DNA of 33,676 bases from Candidatus Sulfotelmatobacter sp. (GCA_030039195.1 JASHQK010000259.1:1-33676); one strand, 5' to 3'. Counted from the first letter of the stretch, positions 24,902 to 33,363 are shown. Notes: generated by a model not told the origin, from the letters alone. A program made the numbers and translations.

Positions 24902-26256
24902 TTGAGGCCGACCTTTGTCCGGTATTTTCCTAATGCACTGTTCGTTCGGGACCGCAGGTCGAGAGCGGCCTCCTCAACATCATTGCGCACTGTAGTGGCA
25001 AACTGCTTCCAGGTGGCTTGGGCGTCAGTGTCACTCCACACTTGGCTCCCTGCGATGTATACCGCGGTCACGACAAAAATGGCAAGAGCTCCGAGCACCA
25101 TGATCAGCAGGCGTGGCGGGAACGATTTCTTTTCGGGCACCATTGGCGCATCCAGAACCTGGACCACCGGGATCTCTTTGGCTTCTTGGATTTTGGCCAG
25201 CTCATATTGCTGCGTGAGCAGTTCGTAGACCTTTTCTTGAATTTTGGTCTGTCGGTATAAGTCAGCCCAGCGTACACCTAAGAGTGGGAGTTGCCGGATG
25301 GTTGGAAACTGAGCCGGTGAATTCGGAGAATTGGTAGCTTCCGGCGTAGAGTCCAGTCCGCTGAATTTGTCGAGTTGCTGCTTAAGTTCATCTACCCGGG
25401 CACGCACGGAGCGCACACGGGCGTTATTTGGTGTATAGATCTGTTCCAATCCTTCGAGTTCCGATTGCGCAGCGATGAGTTCACCCTCTAACTTAGCTGC
25501 TGCCTCGACCATTGCCTTGCCCTGCTCGGTGATATCAATGGCCGTATTCTTGCTCGCGTATTCACTGAACTGCTGGGACGCAGTATCGAGATCACGCTTG
25601 ACGGTTTTTAGACGCTGTTCGATGAAGATTCTTTCGCGACGGGCAGAGGAAGTTGACACTTGCGCGACCAAACGATCGAGTTCTTCGACATAGGCCTGCG
25701 CCATGTCACGCGCGTGATAAGGATTGTGATCGGTCACCACAATCGTGATCACTCCGCTTTTGCGATCTTCGGAAATGCTCGTGTATTTGGCCAGAACTTT
25801 GCGAGCGTCCTCCTTATACCTGACGTGGTAAACCTTGAGCAGATCAAACCGGCTGATGATTGCAGTTTGCACAGTGCTTCCTGAGAGGATGACAACGAAT
25901 AAAGCGCCGGAACTTTTCATTCCCAGAAGATCCCCAGCCAGAGCGCCGAGTCCAGAAGTGCTGGAACCAGCCAAAGCCGCCATCATCGCCACCCCAGAAG
26001 TCGATTGTGCATCCGGAGGCATGAGGCGAGCCGTCGATTCATAATCCTTGGGAATCAGGAAGGCAATGACTGTCGAGAGTACCAATCCCCAAAGCGTCGC
26101 TGTGGCCAAGAGCCTGCGTCGGTCCCAAAGCAGCCACAGCCATTCGACAGCTTCAATTTTCGCAGCTGTCTCGCGGACCGCGAATCCGTTTCTTGGGGGC
26201 TCGAGTTCGCCGGGCATCTCGACCGGGGCTGCTACGGCTTGTATCGAACGTTTCAC
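24898..26256 (-). CDS. Wzz-like polysaccharide copolymerase (chain-length determinant, no kinase)
   Basis: 452 residues: cytoplasmic N-terminus (1-47), transmembrane segment 1 (about 48-69, LLATATLWGLVLSTVIAFLI), a large periplasmic part with coiled-coil runs (RRERIFIEQRLKTVKRDL to LEQIYTPNNARVRSVRARVDELKQQL), then a Pro-rich PVVQVLDAPMVPEKKSFPPR before transmembrane segment 2 (about 382-403). The 49-residue C-terminal tail has no Walker motifs and no Tyr cluster, so there is no BY-kinase domain (PCP-2b type). No separate Wzc-like kinase gene is in the window. Controls chain length with the Wzy-like polymerase. It lies 7 nt after the PAP2-Wzi stop. Confidence 0.88.
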   Translation of the reverse strand: MKRSIQAVAAPVEMPGELEPPRNGFAVRETAAKIEAVEWLWLLWDRRRLLATATLWGLVLSTVIAFLIPKDYESTARLMPPDAQSTSGVAMMAALAGSSTSGLGALAGDLLGMKSSGALFVVILSGSTVQTAIISRFDLLKVYHVRYKEDARKVLAKYTSISEDRKSGVITIVVTDHNPYHARDMAQAYVEELDRLVAQVSTSSARRERIFIEQRLKTVKRDLDTASQQFSEYASKNTAIDITEQGKAMVEAAAKLEGELIAAQSELEGLEQIYTPNNARVRSVRARVDELKQQLDKFSGLDSTPEATNSPNSPAQFPTIRQLPLLGVRWADLYRQTKIQEKVYELLTQQYELAKIQEAKEIPVVQVLDAPMVPEKKSFPPRLLIMVLGALAIFVVTAVYIAGSQVWSDTDAQATWKQFATTVRNDVEEAALDLRSRTNSALGKYRTKVGLK

Positions 26257-26263
26257 AACGTGC

Positions 26264-28807
26264 TCAGTTCGAGTTGTTTCGGTCGCCAGCTTTGCTGAAG
26301 TGCATTTTGGGATAGAACGTAAGTTGAACTGACGCGCTCACGTCCGACTGCCGAGTCGTGCTGATGACTGGGAAACGCCACTGTTCGTATTGGAACAAGC
26401 CAGAAAGTGCTATCTGGTGAGACAGCAGAAAATTTCCTTTGGCCGAATAGCCGGCCAGTCGACCGCCTTCAACAAACTTAGGAGATACCGTCTGCAAGCG
26501 ATAGCCAAACTGTAGTTGGTTGCGAGGAGAGAATGAGTAAGTGAGCCATCCTTGCACACCACGACTTGCTCGTCCAACTGGGCTTCCGAGGAGGTTACCA
26601 TCGTTCGTATACCCATCAAGGAAGCGACGTTCATCGAAATAAACGAAGCCCGGGGGAAATTGATGATTTCGGGACTCGTTAATGCCCTCGGCTCGGAATT
26701 CAATCTTAGACAGTCCCGGCAGCTGCGGCATATAGATGCCAGGATTCACGTTTGCCCGAGTGGAGCCAATAGGCGAAATTTCGTCGACCACCAAAGAGTC
26801 GAGGTAGAAAGTCAACCAGTCCCGCATGCCAGGGATTCGGTAAGTGAGATCTGCTGCCGAAATTCGTTTGCCGGGGTTGTTAGTGGCGGTCGATGAGTGG
26901 GCGTATAACGTGCGAAAAAAGTTACCGAACGTAACGGGTAGTCCTGGGCCGCCAAACATCGCGGTGTATCCCATGCCGAATTCGAAATTCGGGGTGGGCT
27001 GAAAGCTGATCTTTCCTCCATGAATAAACGGTTGCGGCGAGATATTTGGGCCAACTACATCCGAATATCCGGGATACGATTGGCACGTCGCAACAATACA
27101 GTACTCCCAGCGATGCCCTGAGAGCTGTCCAATGAAAAACTCCGTTCTAAAAGGACCCAGAATGCGGGACAGCCCGGGCATTTGGTGTGGTACCACATCG
27201 TCGATCTCGACCATCGGAAAAGGCCTGGCATTATTGCTCATTAACCAGGGTCCTGATTCTGTCGGGCCCAGCCATGCGCTCTGCGTTCCGACAGAGATCT
27301 GTACGTTGTTGATGTTAATGGACGCCATGCTATCGAGCAGTGCCAACTTGTTTGCTTCGGTTGTGCCGTTGGGAAGCGGCGGCGTGCCGTCGGCGGCAGC
27401 CGTGGCTGCAAGAACCGATGAAGGATACGACGGCATCGCCGGCGCGTGCTGATATTCGCCGCGAAGATAGAAAGAAACTGGTCCGACCTCAGCGTCCGCA
27501 GTTAGGCCGGTGACGTTATTAAAGCCTTCCCAGTACGGGCGGCCATAATCGTTGACGATCGTTTGACCAAAGTGATAGCTATCCCGGAGAGGCGTTCCCG
27601 AAATGCCCATTGCGCGCGTGTACACGGATTCTACTTGTGCCCCAACATTCGGAGCACCGTCCAGACGTGCAATCTCAGGTCTAAATTCCATTGTTAACGT
27701 AGAATAGATTTTTCCAGCCTGGCTGGTGACGTCGGTTGGAAACTTCTCTGAAGCGTCATCCAGGAGTCTGGCACACGCCATGCGAGTCCACGGGCGCATC
27801 CCTAACATGCCGGATTGGACATAGCCCAAGGCAATTAATCGTTGCATCGCCGGATAAATCCAGCTGTCCAATGGGACATATGGAGACGCCATATAGTTCG
27901 GGTTACGCCCTGTCTCGCCGGTCTTCTCGTCGAACATGTTGCCCCAAGCCGAACCGCCAAGTTCAGGATCATGATGCGAACGATAAACCTGACGTGCAAA
28001 ATACCAACCCACGAGGCTGCCGATGATCACGTCGGAAGGGAAATGTTGTTTGGCGGTAACCCGGGTTAAGCTAACAGCAGAAGCCAATCCATAAGCGGCC
28101 ATTTGACTAAACCACCCGGGATACTCGTGCGCCCAGACACTGGCTACGGACCAGGCAATCGTCGAGTGCATCGACGGAAATGAACTTCCACCGGCGAAAA
28201 AGTTACCATGCCCGTTTGCCTGATATGGACGTTGCCTCTGGGCGGCCTCTCTGAACGCAAAAGCCGCAGCTGCGGCATCGAGCGCGGCTTCGCCTGACAG
28301 TAGACCGGCTTCAGACAATTGATCATTGCGCCTTATGTGGCCCAGAAGAAAGGATGCGCCACTCAAGCCAATGAGTGAATAAGTACCATAATCTGATACT
28401 TTCTTGCTGATCGCTTCGTGGCTGACCGGAACCTGCTTCGACAGCCAGCTGTCGGTTGCTATGAAAGCCGCCGTCAGGCTTGCCCCCGGCACGATCCACT
28501 TCAAGTCCTTCGTCTCGAAACGCGAGGGAAGTGTCCAGAACTGCTTCTGATCAGAGGCCAAATGCTTGAAGAAAGGCGTCAGCAAACGATTTTGGGGATC
28601 CTCGCCGGGCTGAAGTAGATCTCCAAAAGTAGCGCTGTCAGTTTTCGCGAACGCTCCGGAATTCGTGTTGGCCAACGTCTGGTCGTGACCAGGCGATGGA
28701 GCCGACGGTAGGCTTGAATCCGCTGTCTGGGCGAAGGCTGTATTGCCAATCAGGAACACTAACATCACAATGTACCCGCACGGTCCTGGCCGCAAAATCC
28801 TAATCAC
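26264..28807 (-). CDS. Fusion: exported PAP2 phosphatase + Wzi-like outer-membrane beta-barrel
   Basis: 847 residues from GTG 28807, which has GGGG 6 nt upstream and gives a compact signal peptide (IRILRPGPCGYIVMLVFLIG...AFAQ); a TTG at 28849 inside the upstream gene would add 14. The N-terminal domain (about 100-280) carries all PAP2 motifs: REAAQRQRP (R-x6-RP, with Arg in the usual Lys place), SSFPSMHST (H214) and TRVTAKQHFPSD (R249, H255, D259). From about residue 310 to the end it is a Wzi/capsule-assembly-like porin rich in aromatic beta-strands (RPYWEGFNNVTGL, FRTEFFIGQLSGHRWEY, RNQLQFGYRLQTVSP, ending in LTFYPKMHF). PAP2 may dephosphorylate undecaprenyl pyrophosphate on the periplasmic side or remove polymer-end phosphates, while Wzi binds surface polysaccharide. 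Mature protein would be periplasm/outer membrane. Confidence 0.86.
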   Translation of the reverse strand: MIRILRPGPCGYIVMLVFLIGNTAFAQTADSSLPSAPSPGHDQTLANTNSGAFAKTDSATFGDLLQPGEDPQNRLLTPFFKHLASDQKQFWTLPSRFETKDLKWIVPGASLTAAFIATDSWLSKQVPVSHEAISKKVSDYGTYSLIGLSGASFLLGHIRRNDQLSEAGLLSGEAALDAAAAAFAFREAAQRQRPYQANGHGNFFAGGSSFPSMHSTIAWSVASVWAHEYPGWFSQMAAYGLASAVSLTRVTAKQHFPSDVIIGSLVGWYFARQVYRSHHDPELGGSAWGNMFDEKTGETGRNPNYMASPYVPLDSWIYPAMQRLIALGYVQSGMLGMRPWTRMACARLLDDASEKFPTDVTSQAGKIYSTLTMEFRPEIARLDGAPNVGAQVESVYTRAMGISGTPLRDSYHFGQTIVNDYGRPYWEGFNNVTGLTADAEVGPVSFYLRGEYQHAPAMPSYPSSVLAATAAADGTPPLPNGTTEANKLALLDSMASININNVQISVGTQSAWLGPTESGPWLMSNNARPFPMVEIDDVVPHQMPGLSRILGPFRTEFFIGQLSGHRWEYCIVATCQSYPGYSDVVGPNISPQPFIHGGKISFQPTPNFEFGMGYTAMFGGPGLPVTFGNFFRTLYAHSSTATNNPGKRISAADLTYRIPGMRDWLTFYLDSLVVDEISPIGSTRANVNPGIYMPQLPGLSKIEFRAEGINESRNHQFPPGFVYFDERRFLDGYTNDGNLLGSPVGRASRGVQGWLTYSFSPRNQLQFGYRLQTVSPKFVEGGRLAGYSAKGNFLLSHQIALSGLFQYEQWRFPVISTTRQSDVSASVQLTFYPKMHFSKAGDRNNSN

Positions 28808-28820
28808 GCCGCGCCCCAGC

Positions 28821-31800
28821 CTAGAAGGTCCTCGCTGCACCAACGGCAAGTGCTACAGCCGAGAGGATCTGTGCTGTCTGTATTGTGTTCGTCCAGGCAC
28901 GACTGACTGTGATGACCTTCTCGGGGACAACCACCATATCGCCGGGCTCCATCGCCGCGCTCTTGGCTCCTCCGCTGAACAACCCGCCTGGTCCGCCGAC
29001 GACAGAACCGTCAGCCCGGATGACGAAGAGGGCTTTTTTGTTCGCCATCTCGGTGGGTCCGCCCGCTTGCTGCAGATACCATCCCGCATCGCGTCCGGGT
29101 TTGAAAGTTATGCCCGTGGCGTTGTAAACAGCACCATCGACGAGCACTACGCTTGGTCGCTTCGGAACATAAATGGTATCGCCGTTGCGCACCTGAACAT
29201 CCGCCGCCGTATTCGCCCAACGCGCCACATTACTGGAGATGTGGATGACCATTCGGCCCTGAGGAGGTGCGTTCTGCAATTTCTGCAAAGTTACTTGAAA
29301 CTGTTGAATTGCAGCATCCTTGGCTAGCGCATCCTGCGGATTAGACTCCGGGAGGACCTTGATGTTAGCGGCTTCCCCTTGGACACGATCCAGCAAGCTC
29401 AAGCGGTTCTTCTCCTCGAGTTCTCTGATTTGCGGTCGCTCGAAAACCGCGCCGTACGGATAGGCATCACTGCGGAAACCACCTGCGCGCCGAATGATCG
29501 AGCTGAGATGTTCACCCTCTTGAATGCCATACGTTCCAGGGTGAACGACTTCTCCGGTAACAGTAATCGTCGCACCCACATCTTTCCAACCAGACAGTTG
29601 CTGGATCGTTAGAACATCGCCGTCTCGCAGCCGCACATCTGTGTCAGGTTGATTGGCTAGAGCTGCGCCGATAGGAACGGATACGTGGTCGCTGACGATC
29701 TTAGTGCCTTGTTCCAGTTCGTAACGGGTCAGATCCGCTTCTTGCGTGTAGGCGCCCCGTTTCAAGCCGCCCGCGAGACGAACCAGATCCGCAGCGGTCA
29801 TACCGTCGCCGAGAGGATACTTGCCGGGACGAGCCACCTCTCCTTCCACCGAGACAGTAGGTGGGTCAAGCTTGTTGAGCTCACGGTGAATGAAGATGCG
29901 ATCCTTCGGCTGGAGTTCGATGTTATCCTTCGCATCTCCATCAAGGGCTTTGGCCAGGTTCACATTGAGGACTTCCAACTTGCCGTCATTCGTCTTACGA
30001 AAGACTTGGGCATCGCTCAGCAAAGCATCGCGGGTCGCTCCCCCAGCCAAATAGACCGCGTCACGAAGGTGCGTAACGCCATTCGTTAAGTGGTCTCCGG
30101 GATCCCTCACCTCTCCGGTAATCGTGATGATCGGGGGATCCTCGAAGTCGAATCTTCCAAAGACGCGGACGATATCAAAGGGCTTCAGGACCAGATCCTG
30201 ATCCTTGCCGGCGAGGGCATCACCCAAGTTAAAAGTCAGCACTTCGGGGGCATAATCAGGCGGAGACAGGCGGATGATCTCGGCGTGACTCGTTGCTGGC
30301 TCCGGCAAAAGATCCTTGTAAGAAGAGATCAGATCGGTAACCTTCATCCCGTCGCGATAAGCAAATTTTCCTGGGCGAGAGACATGTCCATCCAGATAGA
30401 CCGTCTTATCGGCGTAGGGCAGGATTGGGGTGATCTTTATCTTGTCTCCGTCCTGGACCGCGAAATCCTCCAACGCCTTTGCAACCGATGCGTCGTTGTT
30501 TGTCTCCGGGATGTCCAGACGGAGCATCGTCCGGGCTTCGTGACTTTCGACTCTTTCGACGTCTACATGGCGCAACGTGCCTGAAGGCAGAACACCGCCA
30601 GCAAGTTGCAGGACTTCGGCCAGATTCTTCTCGCCATTGAGTTCGTAGATCGCAGGTCGCCGCACCATGCCCTCCACCGTGACTAACCCGCTCAACGGTG
30701 GCACCTCGATGGTGTCGCCCGCCTGCAGTCGCTGAACGTCACCTCGAATGCCGTGCAGCAACAGATCGTAGCTGTCGATTTGCTGAATGAGTTGCTTGCC
30801 CCGGTAGTGGCGGATGATTCTAAGCGAACCCTCTGATGTTGGACCTCCCGCGAGATACAAGGCATTGAGTGGAGTGGAGAGGGAACTTACATCGTACGCT
30901 CCGGGGCGTTCCACATCTCCCACAACATAAACCCGCACACTTCGAATGCGAGAAAGCGAGACGTCGGCGTCGATACCGCGGAACTGGCTCCGGAGAACCG
31001 CTTGGACCACACGCTGAACATCGCCCAGATTGTGCCCGGACACCTCAATGGCACCGACTTCGGGCAGCGCGAGACGACCTTCGCGGTCAACAACTCGTTG
31101 CAGGCGTTGCGAAACACCACCCGTAAGATTGATCGTAAGTCCGTCGCCTGGCCCGACTACATAATCGGGGCCCACTGGCAGATCCATTGGAAGTTCGTCA
31201 AAATTACCAGTGCCATTGCGGAAGACATCCTCACCGAAGCGTTCCAATCGGGGCGATCGCTTTGAGTACTGTGCGTACAAGTCATAGAGCGAAGGTACAT
31301 CCGCGTAAGGATTCGGGCGATAATGGAGTCGCGGTTGCTCAGGCGGCTTCGGCACTGTGTATGACGGAAACTCGAGACTGCGTGCCTCAAGACGAGCTTC
31401 TTCGGATCCAAATCCGTTCTCTGATCCCTGACGGTTCGTCAACGAACCGAGCAGGGATGCGCCAGCAGAAGGCAAACTCATTCCTGGCATCCCCGATGCG
31501 GCACTTCCATCCAACATCCCCTGATTGGACATCGAGCCAGAAGTCCCTGTCTGACCTGCGCTCAACAAGCTCGGGAGTTCATCGGGTTGAATGCTCGCCA
31601 TCTGACTCTCGTCGCTGTCGGAGCCGAAGTAGTCCTGCGGCTGGGCTTGGGTCATTTGAAGCTGGCCGCCGTAAGTCGTGGACGGAACCGGTTGGGGAAC
31701 CTGGTTCGGATACTGCTGCCGCGGAGTTGCTGGGCCCGTATATGGTTGCTGAGAGTACTGCTGCTGTGGATAGGTTTGTTGCGGATACGCAGACTGCGGG

Positions 31801-32459
31801 CGTTGCTGCGGATACTGTTGAAAGGGCGCCTGAGTGGTCAGAGGCTGCGTGTACATAGTTTGCGCAGTAGTGTTAGGCAAGTATGGAACGAGATTACAAT
31901 CTACGTCATCCTGGTGTTTCAGCCAATACGCTGCCTCTTGGTTCGTAGGAGCCACCGTCTGGCGAAACTGATCATTGCTCGAACTCCCGCCGCTGGAACC
32001 AGCGTTAGTCGTCGGCACTAGCGGCTGACAGGGCAAATCCCTCGCAATTTCTTCCTTCGTCGGCTTAGCCCTGATGTAAGACCGATCTTCGATTTGCTGC
32101 GTCGCAATGATTCGCACATTTTGATCGTCGCGGATCAAATCGAAAACCGCATCATCAGTGAGATCTTTCGGATCAAGGATTCTGCCCTGATCGTATGCCC
32201 TACGCACGAGGGCTTTTTTCACCTGCAACAACAGGCCCGTTTCATCGCGCAGAATTTGAATGATCTTGTCGGGCGACAGCGCAACCATCTGCTCCGCTTC
32301 TTGCTCGGCACGAGAATTGGCCTGGCCGATTGCAGTGCTTGGAGTGTAGGAAAAGCGCTGCTGCTGGCTCCAAAGCGAAGCGGAAGACCCAAGTATCAGC
32401 GCAATGAACGCTGCTACAACATTACTACGCACAGCAGAGGTGTAAATGGGACTAGGCAT
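28821..32459 (-). CDS. Giant polysaccharide export protein, Poly_export plus seven SLBB repeats (Wza-like)
   Basis: 1212 residues, against about 380 for E. coli Wza. ATG 32459 has GAGGGG 4 nt upstream. A signal peptide (VVAAFIALILGSSASLWSQ) lacks the lipobox Cys of Wza. Residues about 40-160 are helical; 210-264 is a Q/P/Y-rich linker with YPQQ repeats. Poly_export begins near 427 (VGPDYVVGPGDGLTINLTGG). Seven SLBB-type units follow from about 505 to 1170: VVGDVERPGAY, VEGMVRRPAIY, LDGHVSRPGKF, ITGEVRDPGDH, VEGEVARPGKY, VTGEVVHPGTY and VDGAVYNATGI, most with an LAGG/RAGG turn. The C-terminal IQTAQILSAVALAVGAA could be an outer-membrane helix as in Wza. It would form the secretion channel with Wzz. 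Sits directly after the antiterminator gene. Confidence 0.92.
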   Translation of the reverse strand: MPSPIYTSAVRSNVVAAFIALILGSSASLWSQQQRFSYTPSTAIGQANSRAEQEAEQMVALSPDKIIQILRDETGLLLQVKKALVRRAYDQGRILDPKDLTDDAVFDLIRDDQNVRIIATQQIEDRSYIRAKPTKEEIARDLPCQPLVPTTNAGSSGGSSSNDQFRQTVAPTNQEAAYWLKHQDDVDCNLVPYLPNTTAQTMYTQPLTTQAPFQQYPQQRPQSAYPQQTYPQQQYSQQPYTGPATPRQQYPNQVPQPVPSTTYGGQLQMTQAQPQDYFGSDSDESQMASIQPDELPSLLSAGQTGTSGSMSNQGMLDGSAASGMPGMSLPSAGASLLGSLTNRQGSENGFGSEEARLEARSLEFPSYTVPKPPEQPRLHYRPNPYADVPSLYDLYAQYSKRSPRLERFGEDVFRNGTGNFDELPMDLPVGPDYVVGPGDGLTINLTGGVSQRLQRVVDREGRLALPEVGAIEVSGHNLGDVQRVVQAVLRSQFRGIDADVSLSRIRSVRVYVVGDVERPGAYDVSSLSTPLNALYLAGGPTSEGSLRIIRHYRGKQLIQQIDSYDLLLHGIRGDVQRLQAGDTIEVPPLSGLVTVEGMVRRPAIYELNGEKNLAEVLQLAGGVLPSGTLRHVDVERVESHEARTMLRLDIPETNNDASVAKALEDFAVQDGDKIKITPILPYADKTVYLDGHVSRPGKFAYRDGMKVTDLISSYKDLLPEPATSHAEIIRLSPPDYAPEVLTFNLGDALAGKDQDLVLKPFDIVRVFGRFDFEDPPIITITGEVRDPGDHLTNGVTHLRDAVYLAGGATRDALLSDAQVFRKTNDGKLEVLNVNLAKALDGDAKDNIELQPKDRIFIHRELNKLDPPTVSVEGEVARPGKYPLGDGMTAADLVRLAGGLKRGAYTQEADLTRYELEQGTKIVSDHVSVPIGAALANQPDTDVRLRDGDVLTIQQLSGWKDVGATITVTGEVVHPGTYGIQEGEHLSSIIRRAGGFRSDAYPYGAVFERPQIRELEEKNRLSLLDRVQGEAANIKVLPESNPQDALAKDAAIQQFQVTLQKLQNAPPQGRMVIHISSNVARWANTAADVQVRNGDTIYVPKRPSVVLVDGAVYNATGITFKPGRDAGWYLQQAGGPTEMANKKALFVIRADGSVVGGPGGLFSGGAKSAAMEPGDMVVVPEKVITVSRAWTNTIQTAQILSAVALAVGAARTF
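31668..31829 (-). repeat. Q/P/Y-rich low-complexity repeat tract (coding)
   Basis: Within the SLBB export gene, residues about 210-264 contain repeated YPQQ-type units (QQYPQQRPQ, AYPQQTYPQQQYS, RQQYPNQVPQ). At the DNA level it is a run of imperfect CTG/TTG/CGG-rich repeats on the + strand. Probably a flexible linker that may vary in length among strains; it is not a CRISPR array. Confidence 0.75.
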
Positions 32460-32628
32460 AATGCCCCTCTATTTCGGACCAATACGCTTTCTTGTCGTTC
32501 AGCAACCGGAGTTTTCGATGCCGGCCAAGCATCCGGATGGAAATGTACGGCCTTCATTTGCGACTTTGCAGGATCATCCTACGCAAACGTTTCCCGTTAC
32601 AGCGCGAGCGACAAGAGTGGTAGTGTGG
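32460..32628 (-). promoter_or_regulatory. Leader between antiterminator and export genes
   Basis: About 170 nt on the - strand separating the UpxY stop from the SLBB start, the largest gap inside the operon. It contains a short palindrome AGGATCATCCT (32570-32580) and the GAGGGG ribosome-binding site. No T-tailed hairpin or E. coli-type ops element (GGCGGTAGCGT) is visible. If the UpxY-like protein loads cotranscriptionally, its recruitment signal could lie here or upstream of its own gene. Confidence 0.3.
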
Positions 32629-33183
32629 TCACGACACAGGCTCAACATCGGCTTCCCCGATTTCCACTGCCACGGAACGCTGAATCGCCGAGATCGAGAT
32701 AATTAGTCGATTCCGCTGTTTCCGGCGCACGAAAATACCTTCCGCGCCGCTCATCGGCCCGCTCGTAATTCGTACCCTTCGCCCTTCTTTCAGATAGGGA
32801 TGAGGTTGGACGACAATGGAACCAGTTGTTCCCCGGCGCAGTGCGTCGATCTCCGTTGCGGCTATCGGTGCCGGCTTCCCCTGAAAACAGACTAACTGCA
32901 CTACCCCAGGAAGACGAAGAACATCAATCCGGTTCTGCTCCGTGACTTGCACAAATACGTAGCAAGGGAATAAAGGCAAATCGAGGCACTTCCGCCGGTC
33001 TTTCCACCGCCGCACGGACGAGTACAGCGGCAGAAACGATTCGATCTGTCGTTCATTTAACTGGTGGGCAACATACTTTTCGTGTCGGGGACACGTGTAA
33101 GCCGCGTACCATGGTGTGCCATAACAAGCGGGATTCTGTTGACCCTCGGTATAGTTCATCGGCTCTGTTGTCGGGGATAGCAT
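32629..33183 (-). CDS. NusG-family transcription antiterminator, UpxY/RfaH-like
   Basis: 184 residues from ATG 33183 with GAG 6 nt upstream; GTG 33213 is 10 residues longer and ATG 33159 eight shorter. NGN domain: WYAAYTCPRHEKYVAHQLNERQIESFLPLYSSVRRWKDR, then LPLFPCYVFVQV and LRLPGVVQLVCFQGKPAPI. C-terminal KOW: LKEGRRVRITSGPMSGAEGIFVRRKQRNRLII. The NGN start and FPCYVFV block fit specialised NusG paralogues that sit first in long polysaccharide operons and suppress termination/polarity by binding RNA polymerase. It is the promoter-proximal gene of the 25-kb operon, exactly the expected place. Housekeeping NusG is unlikely because secE and rpl genes are absent. Confidence 0.93.
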   Translation of the reverse strand: MLSPTTEPMNYTEGQQNPACYGTPWYAAYTCPRHEKYVAHQLNERQIESFLPLYSSVRRWKDRRKCLDLPLFPCYVFVQVTEQNRIDVLRLPGVVQLVCFQGKPAPIAATEIDALRRGTTGSIVVQPHPYLKEGRRVRITSGPMSGAEGIFVRRKQRNRLIISISAIQRSVAVEIGEADVEPVS

Positions 33184-33253
33184 TTGTCGCTCATCTAGAT
33201 ACAGCTTCGCCACCTTACTTACAAGGCACAGTCGGGTATAAGTGCCGTATTAA

Positions 33254-33282
33254 TAACAGCTTAGAGCATATAAGCTGTACAA
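33254..33282 (-). promoter_or_regulatory. Candidate promoter of the exopolysaccharide operon
   Basis: Read on the - strand: TTGTAC (33282-33277), a 17-nt spacer and TGTTAT (33259-33254). These match consensus at 3 and 4 of 6 positions, so the call is weak, but the spacing is right and the position, just upstream of the antiterminator gene with a leader of about 60 nt, is appropriate. A perfect dyad covers the spacer and part of both boxes. Confidence 0.3.
33256..33278. promoter_or_regulatory. Perfect dyad, operator-like, over the candidate operon promoter
   Basis: ACAGCTTA-GAGCATA-TAAGCTGT: 8-bp perfect arms separated by 7 nt, 23 bp in total. Its centre lies between the candidate -35 and -10 boxes, as expected for a repressor or activator site contacting adjacent DNA turns. 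As RNA it could also form a stem. No specific regulator is identified. Confidence 0.45.
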
Positions 33283-33330
33283 ACACACCCTGAATCGAAC
33301 AAGAACAACATTCTCAGCCGCACACACACC

Positions 33331-33363
33331 TCGAGTACTCAGTTGCGGTGAGGAGTAACTCGA
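33331..33363 (-). repeat. Imperfect inverted repeat between the receiver-like gene and the antiterminator
   Basis: TCGAGTACTC (33331-33340) pairs with GAGTAACTCGA (33353-33363) with a single bulged A and a 12-nt loop. It is downstream of the receiver-like gene on the - strand. The following - strand sequence (GGTGTGTGTG) has no T-run, so if it terminates transcription it is not a classical intrinsic terminator; an operator role is also possible. Confidence 0.4.

Noticed and set aside
28743-29327. A 194-residue + strand frame opposite the SLBB gene.
   Set aside because: Antisense to a well-supported SLBB protein; a shadow of its codon bias.
31668-31829. A CRISPR-like repeat array.
   Set aside because: The repeats are short, imperfect and in frame with a Q/P/Y-rich protein linker; there are no equal-length spacers.
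31187-32021. Long + strand frames opposite the export protein's N-terminal half.
   Set aside because: They mirror the low-complexity and linker part of the real gene and show no protein family features.
32629-33183. Housekeeping NusG.
   Set aside because: It lacks the usual secE/rplK neighbours and heads a polysaccharide operon; the NGN sequence fits the UpxY/RfaH paralogues.
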